Assembly: GCA_004524425.1 (NCBI GenBank)
Contig: SDNN01000125.1
Location: 1 to 8,486 of the forward strand
Length of the DNA stretch: 8,486 nt
Source: Promethearchaeota archaeon
GTDB taxonomy: Archaea > Asgardarchaeota > Lokiarchaeia > Sigynarchaeales > SOKP01
Direction: 5' to 3'
Position numbers and translations under genes: made by a program. Positions 1-6,391 of this stretch are shown here, in pieces. Under the pieces are notes generated by a model, which worked only from the letters and a program-made list of their open reading frames with translations, made no database searches and was not told the DNA's origin. Each line of letters begins with the position of its first letter. Within the stretch, counting starts at the first letter, position 1.

Positions 1-747
1 AATATAACAGATTCGAAAACCGCATTAAAAAAGATTTTGTTGTTAGTTGATGAAATAAAAAACGTTAATTCAGATACAATTCCTAAATTAACAGATCAGC
101 CAATTAAGATACTTGAAACCATGGAAACCTTCGAGGCGGAAAAGAATTCCGATTTAAATACAATTGAAGCAAATTCTGATAAAATAACAGGTTTAAAAGA
201 TAAAATCGCTCAGAATAAAAGAGAAGTTGTCAAATTAAATGAAGAAATTGAGGATCTCAATACTAAACGTCAAGATTTTTTAAATAAGATACAAGAAGTT
301 CAAAATAAAATGACTCAAGTTCGTGAAGAACTTAAAACGAAAACTAGTGAATTTGAATCGAGAAGTCAGCGATTAAAAGAATTAGAAAGTACCATCGCGG
401 AATTAAAAATTGAACAAGATAAATTCGATGAGAAGATAAATAATTTACAAAAAGAACTAGAAGAAACTTATCTTAAAAGAAAAGAATTTGTTGAAAATTA
501 TAAAAATCGAGTATCGGCGATGAAAATGTTAATTCAAAAAGACTATATACAATCTGATCAAATAAAATTAATTAAAGCTTTGCAGAAAGACGCAGTATTA
601 GATTTAAATAACATTTTAGTTGCTATCGATGTCAGAGAAGAAAAAGCAAAAAAAATATTAAAAGAAATGATTGAACAAAATGGTCCTATTGAATATAATG
701 AAGAAGGTTCAACTGTAAAATTATTGAAAGAGGTGGACTTCAAATGA
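1..747 (+). CDS. Coiled-coil protein with C-terminal winged-helix-like domain (5' partial)
   Basis: The reading frame is open from the first base with no ATG, so the gene probably starts outside the window; a TTG at 37 is possible but has no support. The visible 248 residues start with a short helical segment. A long charged region rich in Lys, Glu, Gln and Asn with regularly spaced Leu/Ile follows, from about residue 45 to 170, and reads as a coiled coil. The last 65 or so residues look like a winged helix: helices around QIKLIKALQKD, DLNNILVAID and EEKAKKILKEM, then a beta wing ending in STVKLLKEV. There is no signal peptide, membrane segment or catalytic motif. Its stop overlaps the next start (ATGA), and the next protein has the same domain order, so the two are probably translated together and may pair. 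I do not recognise the family. A role in DNA organisation or as a scaffold is possible but unproven. Confidence 0.8.
   Translation, partial: NITDSKTALKKILLLVDEIKNVNSDTIPKLTDQPIKILETMETFEAEKNSDLNTIEANSDKITGLKDKIAQNKREVVKLNEEIEDLNTKRQDFLNKIQEVQNKMTQVREELKTKTSEFESRSQRLKELESTIAELKIEQDKFDEKINNLQKELEETYLKRKEFVENYKNRVSAMKMLIQKDYIQSDQIKLIKALQKDAVLDLNNILVAIDVREEKAKKILKEMIEQNGPIEYNEEGSTVKLLKEVDFK
730..735 (+). promoter_or_regulatory. Ribosome binding site GAGGTG for the second coiled-coil gene
   Basis: GAGGTG lies inside the 3' end of the preceding gene, 8 bases before the ATG at 744. It supports that start and, together with the ATGA overlap, translational coupling of the two genes. Confidence 0.75.
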
Positions 748-1481
748 GTTCTCCCAAAGAAATTCTTAGCTTAATAGAACAATTTGAAAATGTATTTGAT
801 ACATATCAGCGCTCCCACCAAAAAAATTTCGAAGAGATTATTCAAAATGTAAGCAATATCTGGAAAAATATGAAATCAGAGCAAGAAAAAGTTGAAAATA
901 TCGCAGAAAAAATACGTCAACAGAATTCTGAATTAACAGAATTAAATACAGAATCTAGTGAGCTAGATAAACAAATAAACGATTTAAAAGCTAAAAAAGA
1001 AGAATTGAACACAAAAATTCTTGAATTAAAGGATACTTTAGAACGAAACACAAATGAACTTAAAAAGCCAGAGTTCGAGTTACAAACCCTAAATTCAAAT
1101 TTAAATTCAGTAAATGATAAGATTCACGATAAAGAGAATCAAAAAGCGAATTTAGATCAAAAGAAACTTGATAATGAACAAAAAGAAAGAGAACTGAAAT
1201 CCAGCTATTCGAAAGAAAAAATGGAAGAATTAGAAACTAAATTGGAGAGAATAAAGCTAGAAAATTTCTTTAGTTCATTTTTAATTGAAAATTCAGATCA
1301 AGATATCCCTGAAGTTGATATCCTTGCGAATATTATGGCTGAGGGAGGACAAGCAAATATGGATGATCTGAAAAAGAAACTCGATGTCCCCCCAATCATG
1401 GCAGTACGCACGATTAAACAATTAGCAGTAAAAGGTATCATCAATTTAAATGAAGAGACAGGTCAAATAACAATGATTTAA
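744..1481 (+). CDS. Coiled-coil protein with C-terminal winged-helix-like domain
   Basis: This 245-residue protein has three parts. A helical head (about 1-45) contains SHQKNFEEIIQNVSNIW. A long coiled coil (about 48-185) has repeated Leu/Ile spacing and many Lys, Glu, Asn and Gln. The end (about 190-245) looks like a winged helix: VDILANIMAEGG, then MDDLKKKLDV, then a recognition-like helix IMAVRTIKQLAVKG, then a wing INLNEETGQITMI. The last part resembles the scissor helix-turn-helix of many archaeal DNA-binding proteins, but such folds also mediate protein contacts. The start is fixed by ATGA overlap with the upstream gene and by GAGGTG at 730. The shared architecture suggests an old duplication or a heteromeric partner. 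No signal peptide or membrane segment is seen, so it is probably cytoplasmic. A run of T-rich sequence follows the stop. Function is unknown. Confidence 0.85.
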   Translation: MSSPKEILSLIEQFENVFDTYQRSHQKNFEEIIQNVSNIWKNMKSEQEKVENIAEKIRQQNSELTELNTESSELDKQINDLKAKKEELNTKILELKDTLERNTNELKKPEFELQTLNSNLNSVNDKIHDKENQKANLDQKKLDNEQKERELKSSYSKEKMEELETKLERIKLENFFSSFLIENSDQDIPEVDILANIMAEGGQANMDDLKKKLDVPPIMAVRTIKQLAVKGIINLNEETGQITMI

Positions 1482-1550
1482 GTATATAATTTCAAGAATA
1501 TTTTACTTTATTTTTATTATTAATATTTTGATTTCAACTAATGATAGGGC

Positions 1551-1589
1551 TTTTTTTTACTGTTTTTTTAGAAAGAAGATTATTTTTTT
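1551..1589 (+). terminator. T-run terminator region
   Basis: Eight T at 1551-1558, seven at 1563-1569 and seven at 1583-1589 follow the coiled-coil genes by 70-110 bases. Archaeal RNA polymerase commonly terminates at such tracts without a hairpin. GGGC directly precedes the first run. The inference is from position and composition only. Confidence 0.5.
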
Positions 1590-1836
1590 AGATAAAGGTT
1601 TTTTAAATTCTTTAAATGCCACAACAACTTAATCTCTGTAATAAAATTTTATTTTAAATCCAAATATTCCAAAAACTTTAATTTTTTTAAATCTTCTTTT
1701 TTTATTTTCATTAAAATTGAGAATTAAATAATTCAGATTTCTTAACTTATTTAGACCGGTAATTTTTGAAATATTATTTCATTGGATATCTAACACTTCT
1801 AATATCTTTTTAAATTTTGTAAACTCTTTATCTCAT

Positions 1837-1864
1837 ATCGATATAACCCTCTATACATAACACT
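1837..1864 (+). promoter_or_regulatory. ModE-like operator, copy 1 (wtpA promoter, distal)
   Basis: Positions 1-10 read ATCGATATAA and positions 19-25 read ACATAAC. Against the bacterial ModE consensus as I recall it (ATCGNTATATA, six free bases, TATATAACGAT; 28 bases) the left arm matches 8 of 10 defined bases and the right arm 8 of 11. It matches copy 3, read in reverse, at 20 of 28 bases. It ends where a TATA-like sequence begins, so it would cover the upstream promoter element. Binding by a ModE-type protein is inferred. Confidence 0.55.
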
Positions 1865-1890
1865 TATATTTAATTTCATATTAATTATAT
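1864..1890 (+). promoter_or_regulatory. Likely wtpA promoter (TATA-like boxes)
   Basis: TTATATTTAA at 1864-1873 and TTAATTATAT at 1881-1890 are both acceptable archaeal TATA boxes. Either would place transcription start roughly at 1890-1915, inside or beside operator copy 2. A third A+T-rich stretch at 1921-1929 is too near the ATG. Which box is used cannot be decided by eye. Confidence 0.4.
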
Positions 1891-1891
1891 C

Positions 1892-1919
1892 ATCGTTCTT
1901 GATAATCGAACATAACGAT
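1892..1919 (+). promoter_or_regulatory. ModE-like operator, copy 2 (wtpA promoter, proximal)
   Basis: The 28 bases begin ATCGTT and end AACGAT, a perfect 6-base inverted repeat at the outer edges. The right arm ACATAACGAT matches the recalled ModE right arm at 9 of 11 bases; the left arm matches 7 of 10. It lies 55 bases downstream of copy 1, about five helical turns, so two bound dimers could face the same side. It sits around the expected transcription start, a position that fits repression. Confidence 0.6.
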
Positions 1920-1943
1920 CTAATATAAAAAAGAGTATTTAAT

Positions 1944-2972
1944 ATGGAAAAAAAATATATTATTGGGATAATAGTCGCAGCTCTAGCGATTACTGGGTTA
2001 GTAATTGGAGGTTTTTTACTAATTGGCCCTCAAAAAACAACCCTCAAAATCTTTCATGCGGGTAGTTTAACTATTCCCTTTCAAGAAGTTGAGGAAGAAT
2101 TTGAGAGTGATTATCCGAATATAGATATACAACTTGAACCCGCAGGAAGTGTACACTGTGTTACTAAAATAACTGAAGCAGGTAAGATTGCGGATGTTTT
2201 AGCTTCAGCAGATTGGAAATTAATCCCTTCTATGCCATCAGAATATCAAGATTATTATATTAAATTTGCTGTGAATCGAATGGTACTTGCTTATACAAAT
2301 GAGAGTGCTCGTAAAGATGAGATCAGTACCGATAATTTTTATCAGATCTTAAATGACAGTAATGTAAAATGGGGATTTTCTAATCCGAATTTAGATCCAT
2401 GCGGTTATAGATCTTTAATGGTTTTACAACTCGCCGAATTTAGATATGGAGTCGACACATTATTAGAAGATTTAGTCTTAGAGCATTCTGATATTACAAA
2501 TACAACAGATGGCACGAATTATAATATCACAACTCCAGAACCTTTAGGTGTTGATACAGAGAGTAATGTAGTCATAAGAGATAAATCTGTAGATTTGGTT
2601 TCATTAATACAAATCGGAGGATTGGATTATGCATTTGAATATCAAAGTGTAGCAGAACAATATGATTTAGAATATGTTCAATTAGATGAGATGATAGATT
2701 TGAGTAATTCTTCTTATGATTCCACTTACGAACGCGTTAAAGTAATAAAAACTACTGGGGCAAGCACGGGGAATTCAATAACGTATGGTATAACTGTTCC
2801 TAAAAATGCGAATCTTCCCGATTTAGGCGCAAAATTTATTGAATATCTTATTAATGGTACTGGAAAGACAATTTTCGTTACACTTGGTCAGCCTCCATTA
2901 GACCCATGCATAACGAATAATGTTTCATTGCTGCCTAGTAATCTACAACCCTATTGTACAAATGAAACTTAA
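1944..2972 (+). CDS. wtpA: Tungstate/molybdate-binding protein WtpA of ABC importer
   Basis: This 342-residue protein captures tungstate or molybdate outside the cell and delivers it to WtpB. Residues 5-27 form one hydrophobic segment with no lipobox cysteine, so it is probably held by an uncleaved membrane anchor or cleaved as a signal peptide. The family motifs follow: KIFHAGSL at 35-42, EPAGSV at 65-70, ADVLASAD at 83-90, NPNLDPCGYRS at 147-157 and YAFEYQSVA at 229-237. Asp151 and Glu232 lie in the motifs that supply the two carboxylates giving six-coordinate metal in archaeal ModA/WtpA structures, which separates this family from bacterial ModA. The ATG at 1944 has only a weak GAG upstream. 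wtpB follows after 33 bases. Preference for W or Mo cannot be read from the sequence. Two operator-like sites upstream suggest control by oxyanion level. Confidence 0.95.
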   Translation: MEKKYIIGIIVAALAITGLVIGGFLLIGPQKTTLKIFHAGSLTIPFQEVEEEFESDYPNIDIQLEPAGSVHCVTKITEAGKIADVLASADWKLIPSMPSEYQDYYIKFAVNRMVLAYTNESARKDEISTDNFYQILNDSNVKWGFSNPNLDPCGYRSLMVLQLAEFRYGVDTLLEDLVLEHSDITNTTDGTNYNITTPEPLGVDTESNVVIRDKSVDLVSLIQIGGLDYAFEYQSVAEQYDLEYVQLDEMIDLSNSSYDSTYERVKVIKTTGASTGNSITYGITVPKNANLPDLGAKFIEYLINGTGKTIFVTLGQPPLDPCITNNVSLLPSNLQPYCTNET

Positions 2973-3005
2973 TTTTTAATTAGAGGAGAAATTCTAAAAA
3001 CTAAT

Positions 3006-3824
3006 ATGAAAAAACTAAAAATAAAGAGATTTTTTAAATCTCACATTTTTTTTATTATTTTTTCAATTATTGGGTCAGGATTACTACTACTTATTTTATT
3101 AGCATTATTAGATATGTTTATTTCGCAGTTAGTATTAAATTTTAACAATTTCATTTCTGTAATAACTGAATGGTATGTTATTAAAACTATTTTATTAACA
3201 TTTTATTCTTCCCTTATAGCAACGATAATTGCAATCCTTCTTGGAATTCCATTAGCATATATTTTAGCGAAATATAATTTTATAGGGAAAAGTATAATTG
3301 AATCCTTTCTAAATCTTCCTTTAATGATTCCCCACAGTGTGGCAGGTTTATTAATTTATTCTTTATTTATGGAAAGAGGTCTTATCGGAGCTCCTTTTAA
3401 AGAAATTGGAATCATATTTGAAGATCATATTTGGGGGATTATAGTTGCTCTACTTTTTGTAAGCATGCCTATTTTTATAAATTCCGCGATAGATGGATTT
3501 AAAAATGTAGATCCCCATTTAGAAAGAGTAGCATATAGCTTAGGAGCAAGACATAGACATGTATTTTTTAAAATCATGTTACCGTTAACAAAAAGACCAC
3601 TCTTCACAGGTTCTGTAATGTGTTGGGCGAGAGGGATAAGTGAATTTGGAGCTGTAATTCTAATAGCTTATTATCCTATGATTGCGCCTGTTTTAGTATA
3701 TTTCAGATTTAATACAACTGGATTAAAGGGTTCAGCACCTATTGCATTATTTTTAATTATTATTTGTTTTGTAATTTTTCTTGTATTATATTTGCTAACA
3801 AAAAAACCAAGAAAAAGATATTAA
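3006..3824 (+). CDS. wtpB: Tungstate/molybdate ABC transporter permease WtpB
   Basis: This 272-residue membrane protein forms the homodimeric channel of the importer. About six membrane segments are visible (near 14-36, 60-82, 100-122, 142-162, 210-230 and 245-264). The cytoplasmic EAA loop lies between the fourth and fifth: ERVAYSLGARHRHVFFKIMLP at 173-193 (two overlapping parts: ERVAYSLGARH and HVFFKIMLP), with the conserved Gly180 and the terminal Leu-Pro that contact the ATPase. NLPLMIPHSVAGL at 103-115 is typical of molybdate/tungstate permeases. The positive tail KKPRKRY fits the inside-positive rule. It lies between wtpA and wtpC in one operon. The ATG at 3006 follows a good GAGGAG (2983-2988), but the gap of 17 bases is longer than for other genes here; no better in-frame start exists. 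Confidence 0.93.
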   Translation: MKKLKIKRFFKSHIFFIIFSIIGSGLLLLILLALLDMFISQLVLNFNNFISVITEWYVIKTILLTFYSSLIATIIAILLGIPLAYILAKYNFIGKSIIESFLNLPLMIPHSVAGLLIYSLFMERGLIGAPFKEIGIIFEDHIWGIIVALLFVSMPIFINSAIDGFKNVDPHLERVAYSLGARHRHVFFKIMLPLTKRPLFTGSVMCWARGISEFGAVILIAYYPMIAPVLVYFRFNTTGLKGSAPIALFLIIICFVIFLVLYLLTKKPRKRY

Positions 3825-3836
3825 AAGGGGATTAAA

Positions 3837-4898
3837 ATTAGTATAAAGCCTTACATTGATCTTAAGAACGTCTCATCTGATTTTGGAGATTTTAAGATTA
3901 GGAATGTTTCTCTGAATGTATATGAAAATGAATATTTTATTATACTTGGTCCAACAGGAGCCGGAAAAACATTGCTTTTAGAATTGATAGCAGGGTTTCA
4001 TAATTTAAAAAGTGGAGAAATTCTAATTAAGGGGCAAGATATGAGAAACATGAAACCTTACGAGAGAAATATTGGATTTGTATATCAAGATTATTCATTA
4101 TTTCCTCATATGAATGTTGAAAATAATATCTCTTTTGGTTTAAGAGTTCAAGGAATTAATTCTGAGCTCGTAAAAAATAAAGTAAGAGATATCATGGAAA
4201 AATTAGAGATAGATCATCTTAAAAATCGTTCTACAAGAACTTTGTCAGGAGGCGAGCAACAAAAAGTGGCTCTTGCTCGAGCTCTAGTTGTTAATCCTCA
4301 AATTTTATTATTAGATGAGCCATTCAGTGCCTTAGATCCGGTTACAAAAAAAGATGCTATTAAAGTTGTGGAGCAAATTCATAGAGATCATAATTTAACT
4401 ACAATAGAAGTAACACATAATCAAGATGAGGCAATGTTGGGAGATAGACTTTCCGTAATTATGAGTGGAGAGATAATAGAAACTGGATCCCCTAAAGAAA
4501 TATTTAATTCTCCAAAAAATCAAAAAGTGGCTAATTTCGTGGGCATTGAAAACATAATTGAGGGTAAAATAATAAAAAATAAAAATGGTTATGCAGAAGT
4601 AAAAACGGAGAATTTCAATTTACATTGCTTATCAGAATTCGAATCTGGAAGGGTAACCATATTTATTCGACCAGAAAACATTGTATTATCTAAAATTTTA
4701 TTTAGATCAAGCATAAGGAATAATATAGAGAGTCAAGTTAAAGAAATGTTGATAGTGAGTAAAGAACTAATTCAAATTACTTTAGAAAATGGATTGAAAG
4801 CATATATCACATTTAATGCGCGAGATGATTTAAATCTAAACATTGGAGATAAGGTGTATGCTTCTTTTAAGGCAACTTCAGTTTCTTTAAAAAAATAA
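3837..4898 (+). CDS. wtpC: Tungstate/molybdate ABC transporter ATPase WtpC, probable ATT start
   Basis: WtpC binds and hydrolyses ATP on the cytoplasmic face to drive WtpAB transport. From ATT at 3837 it has 353 residues, close to the usual length. Walker A GPTGAGKT is at 38-45, the Q-loop Gln (YQD) near 84, the signature LSGGEQQ at 136-142, Walker B ILLLDEP at 156-162, SALD at 164-167 and the switch His (VTH) at 194. A C-terminal regulatory domain with IRPENI fills about 235-353. The first ATG, GTG or TTG in frame is the TTG at 3972, after Walker A, and cannot be the true start. The frame is open back to the wtpB stop at 3824. ATT at 3837 lies 11 bases from the start of AGGGGAT (3826-3832), a one-mismatch Shine-Dalgarno. 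ATA at 3843 is the alternative. A base error replacing ATG is also possible. Confidence 0.9.
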   Translation: MSIKPYIDLKNVSSDFGDFKIRNVSLNVYENEYFIILGPTGAGKTLLLELIAGFHNLKSGEILIKGQDMRNMKPYERNIGFVYQDYSLFPHMNVENNISFGLRVQGINSELVKNKVRDIMEKLEIDHLKNRSTRTLSGGEQQKVALARALVVNPQILLLDEPFSALDPVTKKDAIKVVEQIHRDHNLTTIEVTHNQDEAMLGDRLSVIMSGEIIETGSPKEIFNSPKNQKVANFVGIENIIEGKIIKNKNGYAEVKTENFNLHCLSEFESGRVTIFIRPENIVLSKILFRSSIRNNIESQVKEMLIVSKELIQITLENGLKAYITFNARDDLNLNIGDKVYASFKATSVSLKK

Positions 4899-4964
4899 TT
4901 ATTAAAACAAAATTATTTGGCATAAAGAAAAATTATTTAAGATAATTTTAAATTTTCTACTTAG

Positions 4965-4992
4965 GTCGTTATGTTTAAAATTTTATATCGAT
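4965..4992 (-). promoter_or_regulatory. ModE-like operator, copy 3 (moaC promoter, inverted)
   Basis: Read on the minus strand this begins ATCGATATAA and has ACATAACGAC at positions 19-28, so it matches copy 1 at 20 of 28 bases and copy 2 at 18 of 28. On the plus strand it runs from GTCGTTATGTT to ATATCGAT. It contains the TTTTATAT box at 4981-4988, so a bound protein would block promoter assembly for moaCADE. This is the only other intergenic site with the element in the window. Confidence 0.6.
4981..4988 (+). promoter_or_regulatory. TATA-like box of moaCADE
   Basis: TTTTATAT is centred about 29 bases before the moaC ATG. In archaea transcription starts about 25 bases after the box, so the mRNA would begin at or just before the ATG. 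The absence of a Shine-Dalgarno before moaC agrees with a leaderless or nearly leaderless message. Confidence 0.5.
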
Positions 4993-5013
4993 AAAACTTT
5001 ACTAAATAAGATA

Positions 5014-5451
5014 ATGATTGATATTTCTAAAAAAGACGTTATTATTAGAGAAGCAACTGCATCGGGAACAATTATTTTACAAAAAAGTACTATTACACGA
5101 ATTAGAAATAAAGAAGTTCAAAAAGGCGATGTTGAGACAATTGCACGAATTGCAGGTATTAATGCCATTAAAAAAGTACCCGATTTAATTCCCTTATGTC
5201 ATCCTATCCCAATAACGCATTCTTCAATAGAATTTGAATATAAAAATGAGCAGTCAATAAAGGTAATTTGTATGGTAAAAAGCATCTCAAAAACTGGTGT
5301 GGAGATGGAAGCCTTAACAGGCGTTAATGTTGCACTCTTAAATATTTGGGATTTAGTTAAAATGTATGAAAAAGATGAGCAAGGTCAATACCCCTCAACA
5401 AATATTAAAGATATCAAAGTAGAAAAGAAAATTAAAAAACCTAAGAATTAA
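5014..5451 (+). CDS. moaC: Cyclic pyranopterin monophosphate synthase MoaC
   Basis: MoaC converts the MoaA product 3',8-cyclo-7,8-dihydro-GTP to cyclic pyranopterin monophosphate, the second step of molybdopterin synthesis in the cytoplasm. The 145 residues cover the whole family core: VIIREATASG near the start, VQKGDVETIARIAGI (Lys37), LIPLCHPIPI (His63), and KTGVEMEALTGVNVALLNIWDLVK with Asp113 and Lys116. These match the active-site Lys, His, Asp and Lys known from bacterial MoaC. The Lys-rich tail (KVEKKIKKPKN) is unremarkable. The family normally begins close to the MVDIS-type motif, here MIDIS, so the ATG at 5014 is well supported. It heads a four-gene operon; moaA begins one base after its stop. 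Confidence 0.97.
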   Translation: MIDISKKDVIIREATASGTIILQKSTITRIRNKEVQKGDVETIARIAGINAIKKVPDLIPLCHPIPITHSSIEFEYKNEQSIKVICMVKSISKTGVEMEALTGVNVALLNIWDLVKMYEKDEQGQYPSTNIKDIKVEKKIKKPKN

Positions 5452-5452
5452 A

Positions 5453-6373
5453 ATGAAAGATAAATGCAATAGAGAAATTAAACATATCAGATTTTCCGTA
5501 ACAGATAAATGTGAATATAATTGCATTTATTGTGATAAAGAGGGATTCATACCTAAGACAAATGAATTGAATGTTGAAGAAATCACCAAACTATGTCGCT
5601 TACTAGCTGAAGTCTTGAATGTAACCCGGATAAAATTTACTGGAGGAGAACCTCTATGTCGAAAAGAAATTGTTGAGATAATTCAAAATGTCTACAATTT
5701 AAATTTATATAAAGACATTTCTATGACTACTAATGGTCATTTTCTTTATAAAATGGCTAAGGATTTACACGATGCCGGTTTGAACAGAATTAATGTCTCA
5801 TTATGTTCCCTCAAACCAGATATATACAAGAAAATTACTGGTTCTGACACATTGGAGGAAGTTTTAAAAGGAATAGATAAGGCAAAAGAAGTTGACCTAA
5901 ATCCCATTAAAATTAATTATGTCGTACTAAAGGGATTGAATGATAATGAATTAGAAGAAATGATTGAACTTTCGGCTAGAAAAGGAGTAGTTTTACAATT
6001 AATAGAACTCCATACGAGATCAAATGCTGTGGGGGCGCAGAGGGCTTTTTATGAAAAATATCATGTTGATTTAGAACAAACAATTTACAATCTCGAAAAA
6101 AGATCGTTTGATGTTAAAATTCGAGGTATGATGCAAAATCGTAAAGTAATATTCTTACCTAATGGCGCTATTATTGAAGTGATTCATCCTGGTCATAAAT
6201 TTTGTATGGGCTGTACCAAATTACGGGTCGGTTGCGATGGAAATCTTTTTGGTTGTTTATATAAGGCAAACTCAGGAAAAAATGTGAAAGATGACTTACA
6301 TCGAGATCATTCCTTGACTCATTTTGAAGCCATAGTTAGGGAAGTAGTAGATTCAAGAGAACCTTATTATTAG
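5453..6373 (+). CDS. moaA: GTP 3',8-cyclase MoaA (radical SAM)
   Basis: MoaA starts molybdopterin synthesis by radical-SAM rearrangement of GTP to 3',8-cyclo-7,8-dihydro-GTP. The 306 residues show the SAM-cluster motif CEYNCIYC (Cys20, 24, 27), KFTGGEPL at 61-68, SMTTNG at 90-95 and NVSL-SL at 114-120. The C-terminal substrate cluster has the CX2CX13C spacing (Cys251, 254, 268), with an extra Cys261 between. Two points are odd. In the NVSL-SL motif, position 118 is Cys where many MoaA have Asp or His. The protein ends DSREPYY, without the Gly-Gly tail needed for activity in bacterial and human MoaA; I recall other archaeal forms also lacking it, but cannot check. The start directly follows the moaC stop with no clear Shine-Dalgarno, so translation is probably coupled. 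Confidence 0.96.
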   Translation: MKDKCNREIKHIRFSVTDKCEYNCIYCDKEGFIPKTNELNVEEITKLCRLLAEVLNVTRIKFTGGEPLCRKEIVEIIQNVYNLNLYKDISMTTNGHFLYKMAKDLHDAGLNRINVSLCSLKPDIYKKITGSDTLEEVLKGIDKAKEVDLNPIKINYVVLKGLNDNELEEMIELSARKGVVLQLIELHTRSNAVGAQRAFYEKYHVDLEQTIYNLEKRSFDVKIRGMMQNRKVIFLPNGAIIEVIHPGHKFCMGCTKLRVGCDGNLFGCLYKANSGKNVKDDLHRDHSLTHFEAIVREVVDSREPYY

Positions 6374-6377
6374 CATT

Positions 6378-6383
6378 GAGGTG
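6378..6383 (+). promoter_or_regulatory. Ribosome binding site GAGGTG for moaD
   Basis: GAGGTG sits in the 18-base moaA-moaD gap, 8 bases before TTG at 6392. It decides the start of moaD in favour of this TTG codon; no ATG is available nearby in frame. Confidence 0.8.
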
Positions 6384-6391
6384 TATTAAAT

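Larger units (their letters stand above)
1482..1943. other. Non-coding region between coiled-coil genes and wtp operon
   Basis: This stretch of 462 bases is very A+T-rich and I find no plausible gene on either strand. The left part (to about 1600) carries several long T-runs that fit archaeal termination. The middle (about 1600-1830) is low-complexity, with nothing I can name. The right end (1837-1943) is the wtpA promoter region, with two operator-like 28-base elements described separately. Confidence 0.7.

Noticed and set aside
1572..1699. Inverted repeat AAAGAAGATT (1572-1581) and AATCTTCTTT (1690-1699)
   Set aside because: Ten bases in low-complexity A+T-rich DNA with a loop over 100 bases; no flanking direct repeat and no gene between.
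2909..2916. CATAACGA inside wtpA, identical to the core of the operator right arm
   Set aside because: It lies in coding sequence and no ATCG is found at the required distance upstream, so it is probably chance.
3972..4898. wtpC starting at TTG 3972
   Set aside because: It would remove Walker A (GPTGAGKT) and the first beta strands, which are encoded directly upstream in the same open frame.
4908..4938. Direct repeat AAAATTATTT between wtpC and moaC
   Set aside because: Two short copies in A+T-rich sequence outside the operator; no symmetry or third copy to support a site.
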